Positions 9,571-18,328 of a stretch of DNA of 64,000 nucleotides are shown here, piece by piece. The stretch spans positions 2,840,034-2,904,033 of the forward strand of contig NZ_KI912155.1 of assembly GCF_000517125.1 (NCBI RefSeq), written 5' to 3'. The position numbers and the translations under genes were made by a program. Within the stretch, counting starts at the first letter, position 1; each line of letters opens with the position of its first letter. The notes below the pieces were generated by a model. That model saw only the letters and a program-made list of their open reading frames with translations, did no database searches and was not told the DNA's origin. This DNA comes from Arthrobacter sp. MA-N2. Lineage in GTDB: Bacteria; Actinomycetota; Actinomycetes; Actinomycetales; Micrococcaceae.

Positions 9571-9709
9571 CCATTACCAGCTGGGCCAGTGCCGGGAACG
9601 CACCGACCGAAGATGCGGCCATCTCACAGTGGCGACGATGACCGCATTTTTCGTGCTTGCCCCCTACTCCCGGGTCTCGCCGGAGAGGCTCGACCAAACC
9701 CATCACCCG

Positions 9710-9750
9710 CAGCGGGTAGCCGGCCGGGCTTCAGTGCCGGCTACCCGCTG
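9710..9750. terminator. Hairpin at the end of the amidohydrolase gene
   Basis: Bases 9710-9723 and 9737-9750 are perfect 14-bp reverse complements around a 13-base loop. The structure overlaps the stop codon of the minus-strand amidohydrolase (9731). It separates that gene from the convergent aldolase pseudogene. No T-run is present on either side. Confidence 0.5.
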
Positions 9751-11116
9751 TGACCACTCCGGCCCTCAGCGTTGCGGTCACCCGGGCCGAGGAAAGGCTA
9801 CTGCGGACCACAGACCAGGGCTGGGCCAGGATACAGAGGTCTGCTGTTTTTCCCAGGCTGGGTGCCGGCGTATAGGCCGTTCCCCTTAAACCGCCGGGAG
9901 TGAACATGGTGAAGGCTTCCTCCGGTGTCAATGCTTCAGAACGGTTGAGAGGCCTGCCATCGGGAGTTCGACGATCGACGGCGCACTGCATCGCCCGCCA
10001 CAGTCGGGAGGTCCCGAACGGGGCATCCGTTCCGCCGAGGAGGGTATATCCGGCCTCGTGCCAAGACCGCAGCCGCTGATAATCTTCGTGCTCGCTTTCC
10101 GTAAGCACCCGCGCCAGACGGTTGCCTTGGGACCAGATAAATCCCGGATGTGCACCGACGCATGGCAGCTCGTGGTTCCCTGCGCGCGAGGCATTGCTCT
10201 TGGGGTAGTCACCGCTCGCCAGGAAGGCGTGTTCGATCCTGTCCCCAGCCCGGCCGGCGGTTTCCAGGGCGCACATGGCAAGCACCAACGCCTCGTATGT
10301 GACGGCATGTAGAGCGACGGGACCGGGCCTGCTCTCACTGATCATTCGTATTAGCCCGTCCAACTCAGGCAGATTGTGATCGGCGACAATGAGCTTGGTT
10401 CCGTGGACCGTGCCCCGGGTCTCCCAAGGGTAGGGCCTGACCTTCCCGAAGACGCCGAGCTGCAGCCACCGCCGGACGGTGCCAGCCAGTTTCCGGGCGG
10501 ACACCGGATCAGTGGTGGCCGTCATATCAGTAGCGCCGATGCAGCCTTGCGCGGCCAGTAGCCGTGCCTCACGCACAATGCCAGAGTCATCTTCTAGTTC
10601 ACCGGGCAGCCGGGCCAGTATCGAATCGTCGTCAAGAAGGACCCCGTCATCCGGCATTGAGTGGCCCGTCGCTTCGTGGAGAAGCTCTATGGCCCTCCGG
10701 TTGAGGACCCATTGGTGACCGCTTCGGTGCTGTACCCGCAGCGGCGTCGGCAAGGGAAGCAGCTCGTCCAAGCGGTGCGCGTCGAGATCACCCAAGGCAT
10801 CGTCGTCGTACCCGACGATCCTCAGCCAGGCACCTGGCGGTTTGTTCCCGGCAGCCGTCCGCACCACGGCCTGGAAGCGGACCGGGTCGGTGACGGCGCT
10901 GACGTCCACCGATCGGCGGCGGGCGGCCCATGAGCGCAAATGCAGGTGGTGGTCCCACAGGCCCGGGACGACAGAACCGCCGCGGGCATCAATGACACGT
11001 GTGCCTGGACAGGCACGGCGGGAACCGACCTCGGAAACAAGGCCGTCCCTGATCAGCACGCTCGTTCCCGTGCGCCAGCCGACAGTGGCGTTGACGATCA
11101 AGAGAGACCGGCTCAC
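9731..11116 (-). CDS. YtcJ-like amidohydrolase
   Basis: This 461-residue protein has the amidohydrolase architecture: a beta-sandwich start (LLIVNATVGWRTGTSVLIRDGLV), then the metal motif DHHLHL near residue 55. A histidine region (GPVALHAVTYEAL) lies in mid-protein, and a terminal aspartate sits in GGTDAPFG. It resembles the YtcJ/AepA group, whose natural substrates are mostly unknown amides or cyclic compounds. The GTG start overlaps the CoA-transferase stop (GTGA). It is the last gene of a four-gene PaaX-led operon, so it probably opens or hydrolyses a pathway intermediate. Confidence 0.82.
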   Translation of the reverse strand: MSRSLLIVNATVGWRTGTSVLIRDGLVSEVGSRRACPGTRVIDARGGSVVPGLWDHHLHLRSWAARRRSVDVSAVTDPVRFQAVVRTAAGNKPPGAWLRIVGYDDDALGDLDAHRLDELLPLPTPLRVQHRSGHQWVLNRRAIELLHEATGHSMPDDGVLLDDDSILARLPGELEDDSGIVREARLLAAQGCIGATDMTATTDPVSARKLAGTVRRWLQLGVFGKVRPYPWETRGTVHGTKLIVADHNLPELDGLIRMISESRPGPVALHAVTYEALVLAMCALETAGRAGDRIEHAFLASGDYPKSNASRAGNHELPCVGAHPGFIWSQGNRLARVLTESEHEDYQRLRSWHEAGYTLLGGTDAPFGTSRLWRAMQCAVDRRTPDGRPLNRSEALTPEEAFTMFTPGGLRGTAYTPAPSLGKTADLCILAQPWSVVRSSLSSARVTATLRAGVVTAGSRH

Positions 11117-12333
11117 GATGCAACGCTTTCGGCTTCCCAGCCATGTTTCCCGATGGCCCAGCGGGCCGCCCCTGCGAGATCAAGCCGGAGGATGCCGGAC
11201 CGTCCGGCATTCAAGAGTCCAAAGCCTCCGACGGCTGCCAGCAGGCCCGTGACTGGGTCCGCCAACGCATCGCCAGCGAAATGCGGAATATCCTGGTGCC
11301 AGCATACGACGCCCGCTTCGGCCGCGGCGTCGTCACCATACCCCACCCGCTGGTTGGGATCTTCGTGTCCTCCGTACGCTGAGATGGAGATCCAGAGCTG
11401 GCCTGGGCGTTGCCGCAACCCCAAGGAGTTGAAGGCGCGCTGACGCGTGGAAGCGATCACGACGTCGGCCTGGGCGAGTGTCTGGCCCAATGCCGCACGG
11501 TCTCTGAAGTCCAGCTGCAGCAGTTCCTTGCCACCATTGAGCCGGTGTGCGAAGGCGGCATCTTCCGGGACGCTCAGCTCAGGTTGAGTCAGGCTCTCCA
11601 CTTTGACCACATTCGCTCCGGCGGAGGCCATGAGGGCACCCGCCAGCGGGCCTGCCCAGAGCCGTGACAGGTCCATGACGGTAAGTGAAGGCAGCGGACG
11701 GGCCGGCTGGGCGGTCTGTTTGTCGGCCCGGAAATCATAGGGTGAAGGATGGCTACGCGTTGTTCCTGCGCGGGGAATGGCTCCGACTGCGAGTCCCAGC
11801 AAGGCGGATCGTTCCACGACGTCTCTACGAGTTTGTTGCGCCGTCCATTCGGCCAGTGCGCCCTCGTCTCCTGGCCCCACAGCGCCCATGCTTAGGGCAG
11901 GGACGAGTTCCCAATCGCTGTCCCGCGGGAGGTTTACCGCGAGCCATCCGTCGGCAGCCTTCAGTATCCGCCCGCCGCCGCGAAGCGTCATCCCCGGCTG
12001 TGCCTCGTGCGGTTGGAGGCACAGGTTTTCGCGTTCGGACAGCAGCGCGGGCCCGTCGATGACGAGTTCGTTGCCAATTCGGCGGCTGGTGATTTGAGCG
12101 AGCAGCGCGGCGCCGCGCAGGCTCGCGGCGATGTCGCCTGGGGGTGTGGTGTCGTAGGCAGTCAGCGCAGCGGCACCGGATGTTTTCCAACCTTCCGCGG
12201 GGGACTGTGCCGTGAGAGCGGGCTTTCCGAGCTCGATGGCCTCGTGGAGCTCGACGGCGTCATTCTCCAGTCCCAGCCCGGCGAGTAGCCGGTGGGCTGC
12301 AGCCAGTTGGGAGTCCGGGGTAGTCGGTGTCAT
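11113..12333 (-). CDS. CaiB/BaiF (family III) CoA-transferase-like protein with permuted order
   Basis: This 406-residue protein shows family III features in an unusual order. The Rossmann start motif DLSRLWAGPLAGALMASAGANVVKVE, normally at the N-terminus, begins near residue 221. The catalytic-loop region with DPVTG (Asp359) is near the C-terminus. The first 190 residues contain the part that normally follows (GGGRILKAADGWLAVNLPRDSDW). This looks like a circular permutation or one half of a former tandem fusion. It sits between crotonase and amidohydrolase genes with ATGA/GTGA overlaps, so a role in activating an acid to its CoA ester is inferred. Confidence 0.75.
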   Translation of the reverse strand: MTPTTPDSQLAAAHRLLAGLGLENDAVELHEAIELGKPALTAQSPAEGWKTSGAAALTAYDTTPPGDIAASLRGAALLAQITSRRIGNELVIDGPALLSERENLCLQPHEAQPGMTLRGGGRILKAADGWLAVNLPRDSDWELVPALSMGAVGPGDEGALAEWTAQQTRRDVVERSALLGLAVGAIPRAGTTRSHPSPYDFRADKQTAQPARPLPSLTVMDLSRLWAGPLAGALMASAGANVVKVESLTQPELSVPEDAAFAHRLNGGKELLQLDFRDRAALGQTLAQADVVIASTRQRAFNSLGLRQRPGQLWISISAYGGHEDPNQRVGYGDDAAAEAGVVCWHQDIPHFAGDALADPVTGLLAAVGGFGLLNAGRSGILRLDLAGAARWAIGKHGWEAESVAS

Positions 12334-13364
12334 TCGGAGACCTCATCGATGAGTCCCCACTCCAAGGCGGCTGCGGCGTCGATTGTCATCCCGGTGACAG
12401 CCATGAGGAGTGTGCGTTGGCGGCCGATCCGGCGGGGGATGCTGACTGTTCCGCCGCAGCCTGGGAGCAGGCCCATGGACACCTCGGGTAAACGCCAGGA
12501 CGTGTCGGGCGCAGCTGTGACGTGTCCTGCGAAAGAGGCGATTTCCATGCCGGCTCCCACGCATGCTCCGTGCACGCGGGCCGTAAGCCGGCCGGCGACC
12601 CGAGCAACGCAGCCGGGCACGTTCTGGCTGATGCGTTCCACATGGGCGCCCAGGGGGTATGGCGCCATCCCGAATTCCCGGAGATCGCCACCGGCGCAGA
12701 AATGCCGGCCGTTTCCTGTGAGCTCCAATGGCCCCGTGGTGAGGGCTAAGGCCGAAAGGATTCCGACGAGTTCGGTCCGCATCCGTGTATTGACGGCGTT
12801 GGCCGAGGAGGGTCGGTTGAGCTGGATCTCCGAGGCTTGCGCGCCTTGATGGACCAGGACGGTCGGTTCGACGTCTACGCCGGGGGTACGTGCAGGCTGG
12901 TCCGCCAGCCATCGGGTAAACTCCGAGCCCGTTTGCAGGAGGGAGTAGGCGAGCGATTCGGCTCTTATGGCATCAGGGATGGGCACGCTGTGGGTAGCCC
13001 GCATCAATTGCGCGAGAACCAGCGAGGCCTCGGGGTTGGAGCGAACGCCGCGGATGACGTCCGGCAGGAGGGCATCGGGAACCACAAGGTCAGCGCAGGG
13101 AAAAGCGTTGTCGGCTGCACGGCCACGGATATGCCGCCCGGCGGGCGCCCGGGATTCCCGCACGAAGGTTATGAACGGCAGGTCGTGGTCCACCGTGTCG
13201 CGGTCACTGTTTTCGTCGGGAATGAGTTCGACGAGGACGTGCGCGCCGGGTGCAACCAGCTCGGGGTCCCGCGCCGCGGCGCGCAATGCGAGTTCGGACA
13301 CCGAGAGGGCCGGAACCGGGAGTGGAGCGCTGTCTGCGGTGCGGCCCACTAACGGGGATGTCAT
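12330..13364 (-). CDS. Enoyl-CoA hydratase/isomerase (crotonase) family protein with N-terminal extension
   Basis: The last 180 residues of this 344-residue protein form a crotonase core: LNRPSSANAVNTRM near residue 185, the oxyanion-hole segment GRHFCAGGDLREFG near 225 and HGACVGAGMEIASF near 265. About 170 residues precede the core and are not standard crotonase sequence. They include a helical segment LAYSLLQTGSEFTRWL that I have seen as a family trait of longer actinobacterial members. It is the second gene of the PaaX operon and overlaps the CoA-transferase gene. Hydration or ring-opening of an acyl-CoA is likely. Confidence 0.82.
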   Translation of the reverse strand: MTSPLVGRTADSAPLPVPALSVSELALRAAARDPELVAPGAHVLVELIPDENSDRDTVDHDLPFITFVRESRAPAGRHIRGRAADNAFPCADLVVPDALLPDVIRGVRSNPEASLVLAQLMRATHSVPIPDAIRAESLAYSLLQTGSEFTRWLADQPARTPGVDVEPTVLVHQGAQASEIQLNRPSSANAVNTRMRTELVGILSALALTTGPLELTGNGRHFCAGGDLREFGMAPYPLGAHVERISQNVPGCVARVAGRLTARVHGACVGAGMEIASFAGHVTAAPDTSWRLPEVSMGLLPGCGGTVSIPRRIGRQRTLLMAVTGMTIDAAAALEWGLIDEVSE

Positions 13365-13373
13365 CTCGAAATA

Positions 13374-14387
13374 CTACCGATCTGAAACGGGCGGACAGGG
13401 AAAATTCCAGTGGTCGAAGTGAACGCATCTCGTGCAAGTACGTACGGTTTCGTCACCGAGCACGAACTGCTCCGTTGTGTGCGTGTGCACCAAGGCCGCA
13501 AGTTCCTGCGATTGATCTGCGACTACTTGCTGAACACGAAGGGCTGCCAAGCCAGCCAAGCCGTCATAGCATGACCAGAAAAGGTCGCGGGCTCTTGCCC
13601 GCGGCCATCCTTCCGGCAGAGTTTCGTCGGGCAGCCCCGGGTCGAGTTTCAGGAACCTGCGGTAGCTGTCGGTCATGAGCGTCCGGATCACGAAGGCTTC
13701 CTTGGTTGAGAGCAGACCGCCGTCAAGGACGTCGGTGACCCATGCCCACTCTCGGAGAAACCCTGAGTAGTGCTCCCGGAGCTCGTCGAGATCCCATGCG
13801 GAGCTTACCTCGATGCGCCCTGGCGCAGGATGCTCAATGGATGTGAAGACGGACCCTCCATCCACTTCGAGTTCATCCAGGACCGAAGAGGCCCTCTCGA
13901 CCTGTTGAACTGGAGATGCCCACACGCCGTCATGGATAGCCGCAAACCCGAGCATTCTGAGGCGTGCCCGCAGCTGGTTGCGAGTGTCGCGGCGGCTTGC
14001 TGGCAACGAGAACATACACATGGTCCATTGCCCGGTCCATGGCTGTGAAGACCCCAAGTTCATGATGCCTGAACCCACCTCCACAGCGTCGCGGGCTACG
14101 AGCGGAGTGAGGCGGTAATAGGTGTGCCTTCCTTGTCTACGTGATTCGGTGACCCCCCTCCGTGAAAGCCGTCCCAGGGAGGCGCGTGCACTCGGCAGGC
14201 TGACGTTGAGATCTCCCAGTAAACGGATGAGCGCGGCGGAAGGAAGGAACTCCGGCCGGGCAAGCCAAAAGTCTCCAAAGAGGGTGACGGCCAGGTGCTG
14301 GGGATTCTTGCCGGACTGCCATCTCGGAAAGCCAGGCATGTGGTTCTCGGCCTCTTGAATGGCGTGCCCGGCGCTGGACGTTCGCAT
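13374..14387 (-). CDS. PaaX-family transcriptional regulator
   Basis: The protein has an N-terminal winged helix (HLAVTLFGDFWL...LIRLLGDLNVSLPSARASLGRLSRRGV), then the PaaX central domain and the C-terminal domain with PEGWPRARARDLFWSCYDGL. PaaX proteins repress phenylacetate-type operons and are released by an aryl-CoA. The start at 14387 (337 residues) is chosen for GGAG seven bases upstream. The frame stays open to 14459, and 14339 is another option. It leads the minus-strand operon and is divergent from the 15-kb ABC/CoA operon, so it may control both. Confidence 0.88.
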   Translation of the reverse strand: MRTSSAGHAIQEAENHMPGFPRWQSGKNPQHLAVTLFGDFWLARPEFLPSAALIRLLGDLNVSLPSARASLGRLSRRGVTESRRQGRHTYYRLTPLVARDAVEVGSGIMNLGSSQPWTGQWTMCMFSLPASRRDTRNQLRARLRMLGFAAIHDGVWASPVQQVERASSVLDELEVDGGSVFTSIEHPAPGRIEVSSAWDLDELREHYSGFLREWAWVTDVLDGGLLSTKEAFVIRTLMTDSYRRFLKLDPGLPDETLPEGWPRARARDLFWSCYDGLAGLAALRVQQVVADQSQELAALVHTHTTEQFVLGDETVRTCTRCVHFDHWNFPCPPVSDR

Positions 14388-14450
14388 GTTTGGACTCCGG
14401 TGTCTGTGGTGGATGCGCCGAAGCTTCCCGTGGTGGGTGATCGGCAGAAT

Positions 14451-14491
14451 AGAATGCAAAAAGATGTGTGATTACTGATTATATGCATTCT
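14451..14491. promoter_or_regulatory. Spaced inverted repeat upstream of the PaaX gene
   Basis: AGAATGCA at 14451-14458 and TGCATTCT at 14484-14491 are exact reverse complements separated by 25 bases. The arrangement recalls long-spaced PaaX operators. It lies 64 bp upstream of the chosen PaaX start and could mediate autoregulation. Confidence 0.4.
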
Positions 14492-14554
14492 TACAACGCG
14501 AAGTCGCGTGAACTGCTGCGCCGGTTTGGGCTGATCTCAGGCACACCATTAGCC

Positions 14555-14585
14555 CCACCAATCCAGCGGTACGCTGGATTGGTGG
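14555..14585. repeat. 14-bp perfect inverted repeat in the PaaX/ABC divergent spacer
   Basis: Bases 14555-14568 and 14572-14585 are exact reverse complements around a 3-base loop (GTA). Together with a TGATTC box at 14653-14658 it is the main structure in the 364-bp non-coding spacer 14388-14751. It could be an operator or a hairpin in a leader transcript. No T-run follows. Confidence 0.5.
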
Positions 14586-14751
14586 CTACTATTCGCGTTA
14601 TCCGGGGACTTCGCACTCATGATGCCCGAGCTGTGAAGTGAGCCACTTGACGTGATTCATCCAACATGCGACAGTTGATCGAGCGATCGTCAAAAATCAG
14701 TCGACAAGGGTGCGACCCTGATCGCCAGGAAGCCAATCACGAAGGAGTGAA

Positions 14752-16296
14752 ATGAGAGCTCGTATATTGCTCGGCGGCGCAGCAGCAGGGATCACGGCAG
14801 TGTTGCTGGCCGGTTGCAGCGCTTCGTCAGGGAACTCGACGTCCGCGGACGTTCAGGTAAATCCCGATGCCACCCTCAAAGTCGGTGTCACCAACCTCCA
14901 GTCCTCGTGGGACATCGCGAAGACCGCCGGATCACTGGAAGTTCCCATTCAGAAGATGGTCTATGACGGACTTACCGGACTGGATGAGAAGAACAACGTC
15001 GTTCCGGGCCTCGCCGAGTCGTGGAGCACCCCCGACGGCGGCAAGAGCTACGATTTCACACTTCGTACGGGGGTCACCTTCAGCAACGGCGACGCCTTCG
15101 ATGCGAGCAGTGCCAAGGCAACCATTGACCACTACCTCACGGCTCCGGGGTCGACCGTAGCGGGTCAGTTGGCGAATCTTCAGGAGGTGGAGATCGTCAG
15201 TCCGAGCAAGCTGCGGTTCCTGCAGAAGCAGGCGGATGTCTCGCTCCCTGCGGTCCTGAGCGACCGTGCCGGCATCATGATGGATGCCAAGGTGATTGCC
15301 GCTGGTGACTTCACGAAGCCGGTGGGCACCGGACCCTTCACGCTCCAGAGTGCCCAGGCGGGTGTGTCCATCACCCTGACGAAGCAGCCGAAATACTGGT
15401 CGCCGGACACCGTACGGGTCGCGGGCGTGACCATCTCCCAGATCCAGGACCCGGTTGCCATGGCGAACGCGATCCGATCGGGCAGCGTTGACATGGGTGT
15501 TGTGGGTGCAGCCCAGGCCTCGGATCTTCAGGCCGCTGGCGACACCCTGGGTACCTACCCCATCAAGGGGCGGCAGCTCAGCGGCATCACCTGGAACCCG
15601 GATCTCTACAAGCCGCTAGCGGACCAGCGGGTCCGCGATGCGCTCAACATGGCGATCGATCGTCAGGGCATCGTCAAGGGCGTGTTCCTTGGCCAAGGCG
15701 AGGCGGCTTCCCAGTTCCGCGCCGAAGGCGCATCCGGCTTCAGCAGCACGGCGAAGCCTATTCCGTATGACCCGGAGCAGGCCAAGAAGTTGCTCGCCGA
15801 GGCGGGATACGCGAACGGGCTGTCCTTCTCGATGGTAGCCCCGGTGAAGTTCGCGAAGGAGGCCGAAGCGGTCCAGGCCAACTGGGCTGCGATCGGAGTC
15901 AATGTCAAGGTCACCACCCCTCCCGGTTCGGGACCCGCCGATGCCCTGTGGTACAAGCCCTCTGTAGCAGTCGGGTTCTGGTCCTTCGATGGACGGAACG
16001 ATCTGTCCAACGCCTACCAGCAGATGCTGCTTCCGAGCGCCGCTTACAACCCGGGCAAGGTCGCCGACCCGAAGGTGACCGATCTGATCAAGCAGTCCGC
16101 CGCGACGGCAGATCCGGCAGCCCGCGCGAAGGTCTTTGACCAGCTTGCCGAGATCACGTCGGCATCCACGCAAGCGAACACGCCCGTGGCCTGGGTGTAC
16201 CAGGTAGTGGCTTACTCCAAATCCCTGGTCGGCGTGAAGCCGTCGGAGAGCGGGTACCCCATCCTCACCGGTGTGGGCGTAGCAGCGAATAAGTAA
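14752..16296 (+). CDS. ABC transporter substrate-binding lipoprotein (family 5, peptide/nickel type)
   Basis: This 514-residue protein has a lipoprotein signal peptide ending in the lipobox LLAGC (Cys23). It then shows the SBP_bac_5 pattern, including a YDGLTGLDEKNNVVPGLAESWSTPDGGKSYDFTLR segment near residues 75-110. The family binds oligopeptides, nickel complexes and a range of other organic solutes. AAGGAGTGAA precedes the ATG. It is the first gene of a five-gene transporter that runs straight into CoA-ester enzymes, so the ligand is probably the substrate of module B2 rather than a nutrient peptide. Confidence 0.92.
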   Translation: MRARILLGGAAAGITAVLLAGCSASSGNSTSADVQVNPDATLKVGVTNLQSSWDIAKTAGSLEVPIQKMVYDGLTGLDEKNNVVPGLAESWSTPDGGKSYDFTLRTGVTFSNGDAFDASSAKATIDHYLTAPGSTVAGQLANLQEVEIVSPSKLRFLQKQADVSLPAVLSDRAGIMMDAKVIAAGDFTKPVGTGPFTLQSAQAGVSITLTKQPKYWSPDTVRVAGVTISQIQDPVAMANAIRSGSVDMGVVGAAQASDLQAAGDTLGTYPIKGRQLSGITWNPDLYKPLADQRVRDALNMAIDRQGIVKGVFLGQGEAASQFRAEGASGFSSTAKPIPYDPEQAKKLLAEAGYANGLSFSMVAPVKFAKEAEAVQANWAAIGVNVKVTTPPGSGPADALWYKPSVAVGFWSFDGRNDLSNAYQQMLLPSAAYNPGKVADPKVTDLIKQSAATADPAARAKVFDQLAEITSASTQANTPVAWVYQVVAYSKSLVGVKPSESGYPILTGVGVAANK

Positions 16297-16302
16297 CGGC
16301 GC

Positions 16303-16353
16303 CCGGCCCGGAAACCCCTTTGGAAACGAGAGTTCCCAAGGTTCCCGGGCCGG
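16303..16353 (+). terminator. Intercistronic hairpin after the binding-protein gene
   Basis: Bases 16303-16316 pair with 16340-16353 as a 14-bp stem with one mismatch and a 23-base loop. It sits just after the binding-protein stop and before the permease. Such hairpins often stabilise the upstream message and lower expression of the downstream permeases. Confidence 0.5.
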
Positions 16354-16412
16354 CACACCGCATCAATGAAGAGAGACTACCGTGTTCGAGATCGAGAAGT
16401 GGTGCTGACGCC

Positions 16413-17444
16413 ATGACACCGACAGGCATATCCGTAAGCCCGGCCCTACAGGAGCCGAAGAAACGTCCGGCACCGGCCAAACGCCGCAGTCCGGTCTCGG
16501 GCCTGCTGCGCAGCGTGGGCTCCCGCGTTCTAAGGTCCCTGCTGCTGTTCGTGGCCGTCACCGTTACGGTCTTCGGGTTGTCCGCACTGATCCCGGGCGA
16601 TCCGGCCGTTTCCCTGGCCGGGGAAGGCGCCACGCCTGAAGCAATTGCGGCCATCCGTACCCAGCTGGGGCTCGGCAAGCCGTGGTACGAGCAGTACTTC
16701 TCGTGGATAAACGGCGTGCTCCACGGCGATCTGGGAACCTCCTTCTTCTACCACACGCCGGTCTCGGACCTTGTGATGAGCAGGCTCCCTGTGACCTTGT
16801 CCCTTGCTCTCTTCGCGATCATCGCCGCCGTCGTCTTCGGCATCCTCATGGGACTGCTGTCAGCCACCAGGCGCGGCCGTCTCACGGACAAGATCACCAC
16901 GGTCATCTCCACTGTGGGGATCGCCACTCCGAACTTCTGGGTCGGAATGATCCTGCTGATCCTGTTCTCCCTGAACTGGCACATATTCCCGGCGGTCGGA
17001 TATACCCCTATCACCAAGAACGCGGGGTCATGGTTCATGCACCTCGTTCTTCCCGCCATCGCCCTGGCGGCGGCCGCCGGCGCTGAGCTGCAACGCCAGA
17101 CCCGAAGCAGCGTTTCCGAAATTCTTTCGCAGGACTACATCCGGACGGCAAGGGCCCAAGGGCTGACCCGGCGGAAGGTCCTCTGGCAGAGGGCTCTCAA
17201 GAACGGCGCGCCGCCGCTGGCCACCGTGGTGGGGTTCCAGACGGCTGTCCTCCTTGGCGGCAGCGTGGTCGTGGAGAAAGTATTCAGCTTGCCGGGCCTT
17301 GGAACCTTGGCCATCGATTCCGTCACCCTGAAGGACCTGCCCATTCTCCAGGCCGTGGTGCTTCTCAACGCCTGCTTCGTGATCATCATCAACTTCGCGA
17401 CGGACCTCATTTACACCGTCCTCAACCCAAAGGTGCGTGTCTAG
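16413..17444 (+). CDS. Peptide-type ABC transporter permease (DppB/OppB-like)
   Basis: This permease of about 343 residues begins with a proline-rich cytoplasmic tail, then a first helix (VLRSLLLFVAVTVTVFGLSALIPGDP). It has the DppB-type periplasmic loop and the EAA-like motif DYIRTARAQGLTRRKVLWQRALKN near residue 235. The ATG at 16413 is preferred because protein-family similarity begins soon after it. The frame is open from a TTG at 16320, so the start is not certain. Its stop touches the GTG start of the second permease (TAGTG). Confidence 0.88.
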   Translation: MTPTGISVSPALQEPKKRPAPAKRRSPVSGLLRSVGSRVLRSLLLFVAVTVTVFGLSALIPGDPAVSLAGEGATPEAIAAIRTQLGLGKPWYEQYFSWINGVLHGDLGTSFFYHTPVSDLVMSRLPVTLSLALFAIIAAVVFGILMGLLSATRRGRLTDKITTVISTVGIATPNFWVGMILLILFSLNWHIFPAVGYTPITKNAGSWFMHLVLPAIALAAAAGAELQRQTRSSVSEILSQDYIRTARAQGLTRRKVLWQRALKNGAPPLATVVGFQTAVLLGGSVVVEKVFSLPGLGTLAIDSVTLKDLPILQAVVLLNACFVIIINFATDLIYTVLNPKVRV

Positions 17445-18328
17445 TGAGCGTCCCGGCGAAACAATCAGCGCGGAAGGCGCCGCGCGGCGTGAATCCCAAC
17501 CGCTTCTCAGCCCGGCTGAAGAAGCAACCGATGGCAATGGCTGGTCTGGCCGTCCTGTGCATTTTGGCGGTCGTAGCCATTGTGGCCCCGTGGATTACCC
17601 CTTACGACCCCAATGCAACGGACCTCAACTCGGTGTTGCTACAGCCCGGAGCACCAGGGCATCTGTTGGGAACCGATGAACTTGGGCGTGACGTGGCAAG
17701 CCGGCTCCTGGTGGGAGGGCGGGTGTCCCTGGTAGCGGCGCTCCAAGGAACCGGTATTGCCTTGGTCATCGGGGTACCGCTGGGATTGGTGTCAGGATTC
17801 TTCGGCGCCTGGGTCGACAAAGTAATCATGTTCGTCACAGACGCCGTCATGAGTTTCCCGGCCCTGTTGCTGGCCATGGCGATCGCAGGAATTCTCGGTC
17901 CAAACCTCACGAACGCGATGACAGCCATCGGCCTCAGCACCGCACCCAGGGCCATCAGGCTCGTGCGTGGATCCGTTTTGGGTATCCGCGAAGAGACCTA
18001 TATTGAGGCCGCAAGGAGCATCGGCACTCCCTCCTACCAAATCGTGTTCCGGCATATCCTGCCGAATGTCCTGGCACCGCTGGTGGTCTTCGCTGCGATC
18101 CTGGCAGGCACCGTCATGCTGATCGAGGCCGGGCTGAGCTTCATCGGCCTCGGAGTCCAGCCGCCGGAAGCGAGTTGGGGAGCGATGCTTGGCAGCGCGT
18201 TCACTTACATCTCCCGTTCTCCGTGGTTGGCGGTATTCCCCGGCATCTGCATCGCAGTCAGCGTTTTGGCCCTGAATGTCCTGGGTGACGGCGTCCGGGA
18301 TTCGATTGGAAAGAAGGTGCGTCGATGA
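17444..18328 (+). CDS. Peptide-type ABC transporter permease (DppC/OppC-like)
   Basis: This 294-residue permease has the OppC N-terminal segment (FSARLKKQPMAMAGLAVLCILAVVAIVAPWI) and the LLGTDELGRDVASRLLVGGRVSL motif near residue 70. The permease loop ETYIEAARSIGTPSYQIVFRHILPN lies near 185. It forms the second half of the membrane channel with the preceding gene. The GTG start overlaps the upstream stop, and the stop overlaps the first ATPase gene (ATGA). Confidence 0.9.
   Translation: MSVPAKQSARKAPRGVNPNRFSARLKKQPMAMAGLAVLCILAVVAIVAPWITPYDPNATDLNSVLLQPGAPGHLLGTDELGRDVASRLLVGGRVSLVAALQGTGIALVIGVPLGLVSGFFGAWVDKVIMFVTDAVMSFPALLLAMAIAGILGPNLTNAMTAIGLSTAPRAIRLVRGSVLGIREETYIEAARSIGTPSYQIVFRHILPNVLAPLVVFAAILAGTVMLIEAGLSFIGLGVQPPEASWGAMLGSAFTYISRSPWLAVFPGICIAVSVLALNVLGDGVRDSIGKKVRR

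Noticed and set aside
16365..16415. 16-codon leader ORF overlapping the permease start (ATGA)
   Set aside because: The overlap could be chance, because the frame is very short and another short frame from the GTG at 16381 fits equally well.
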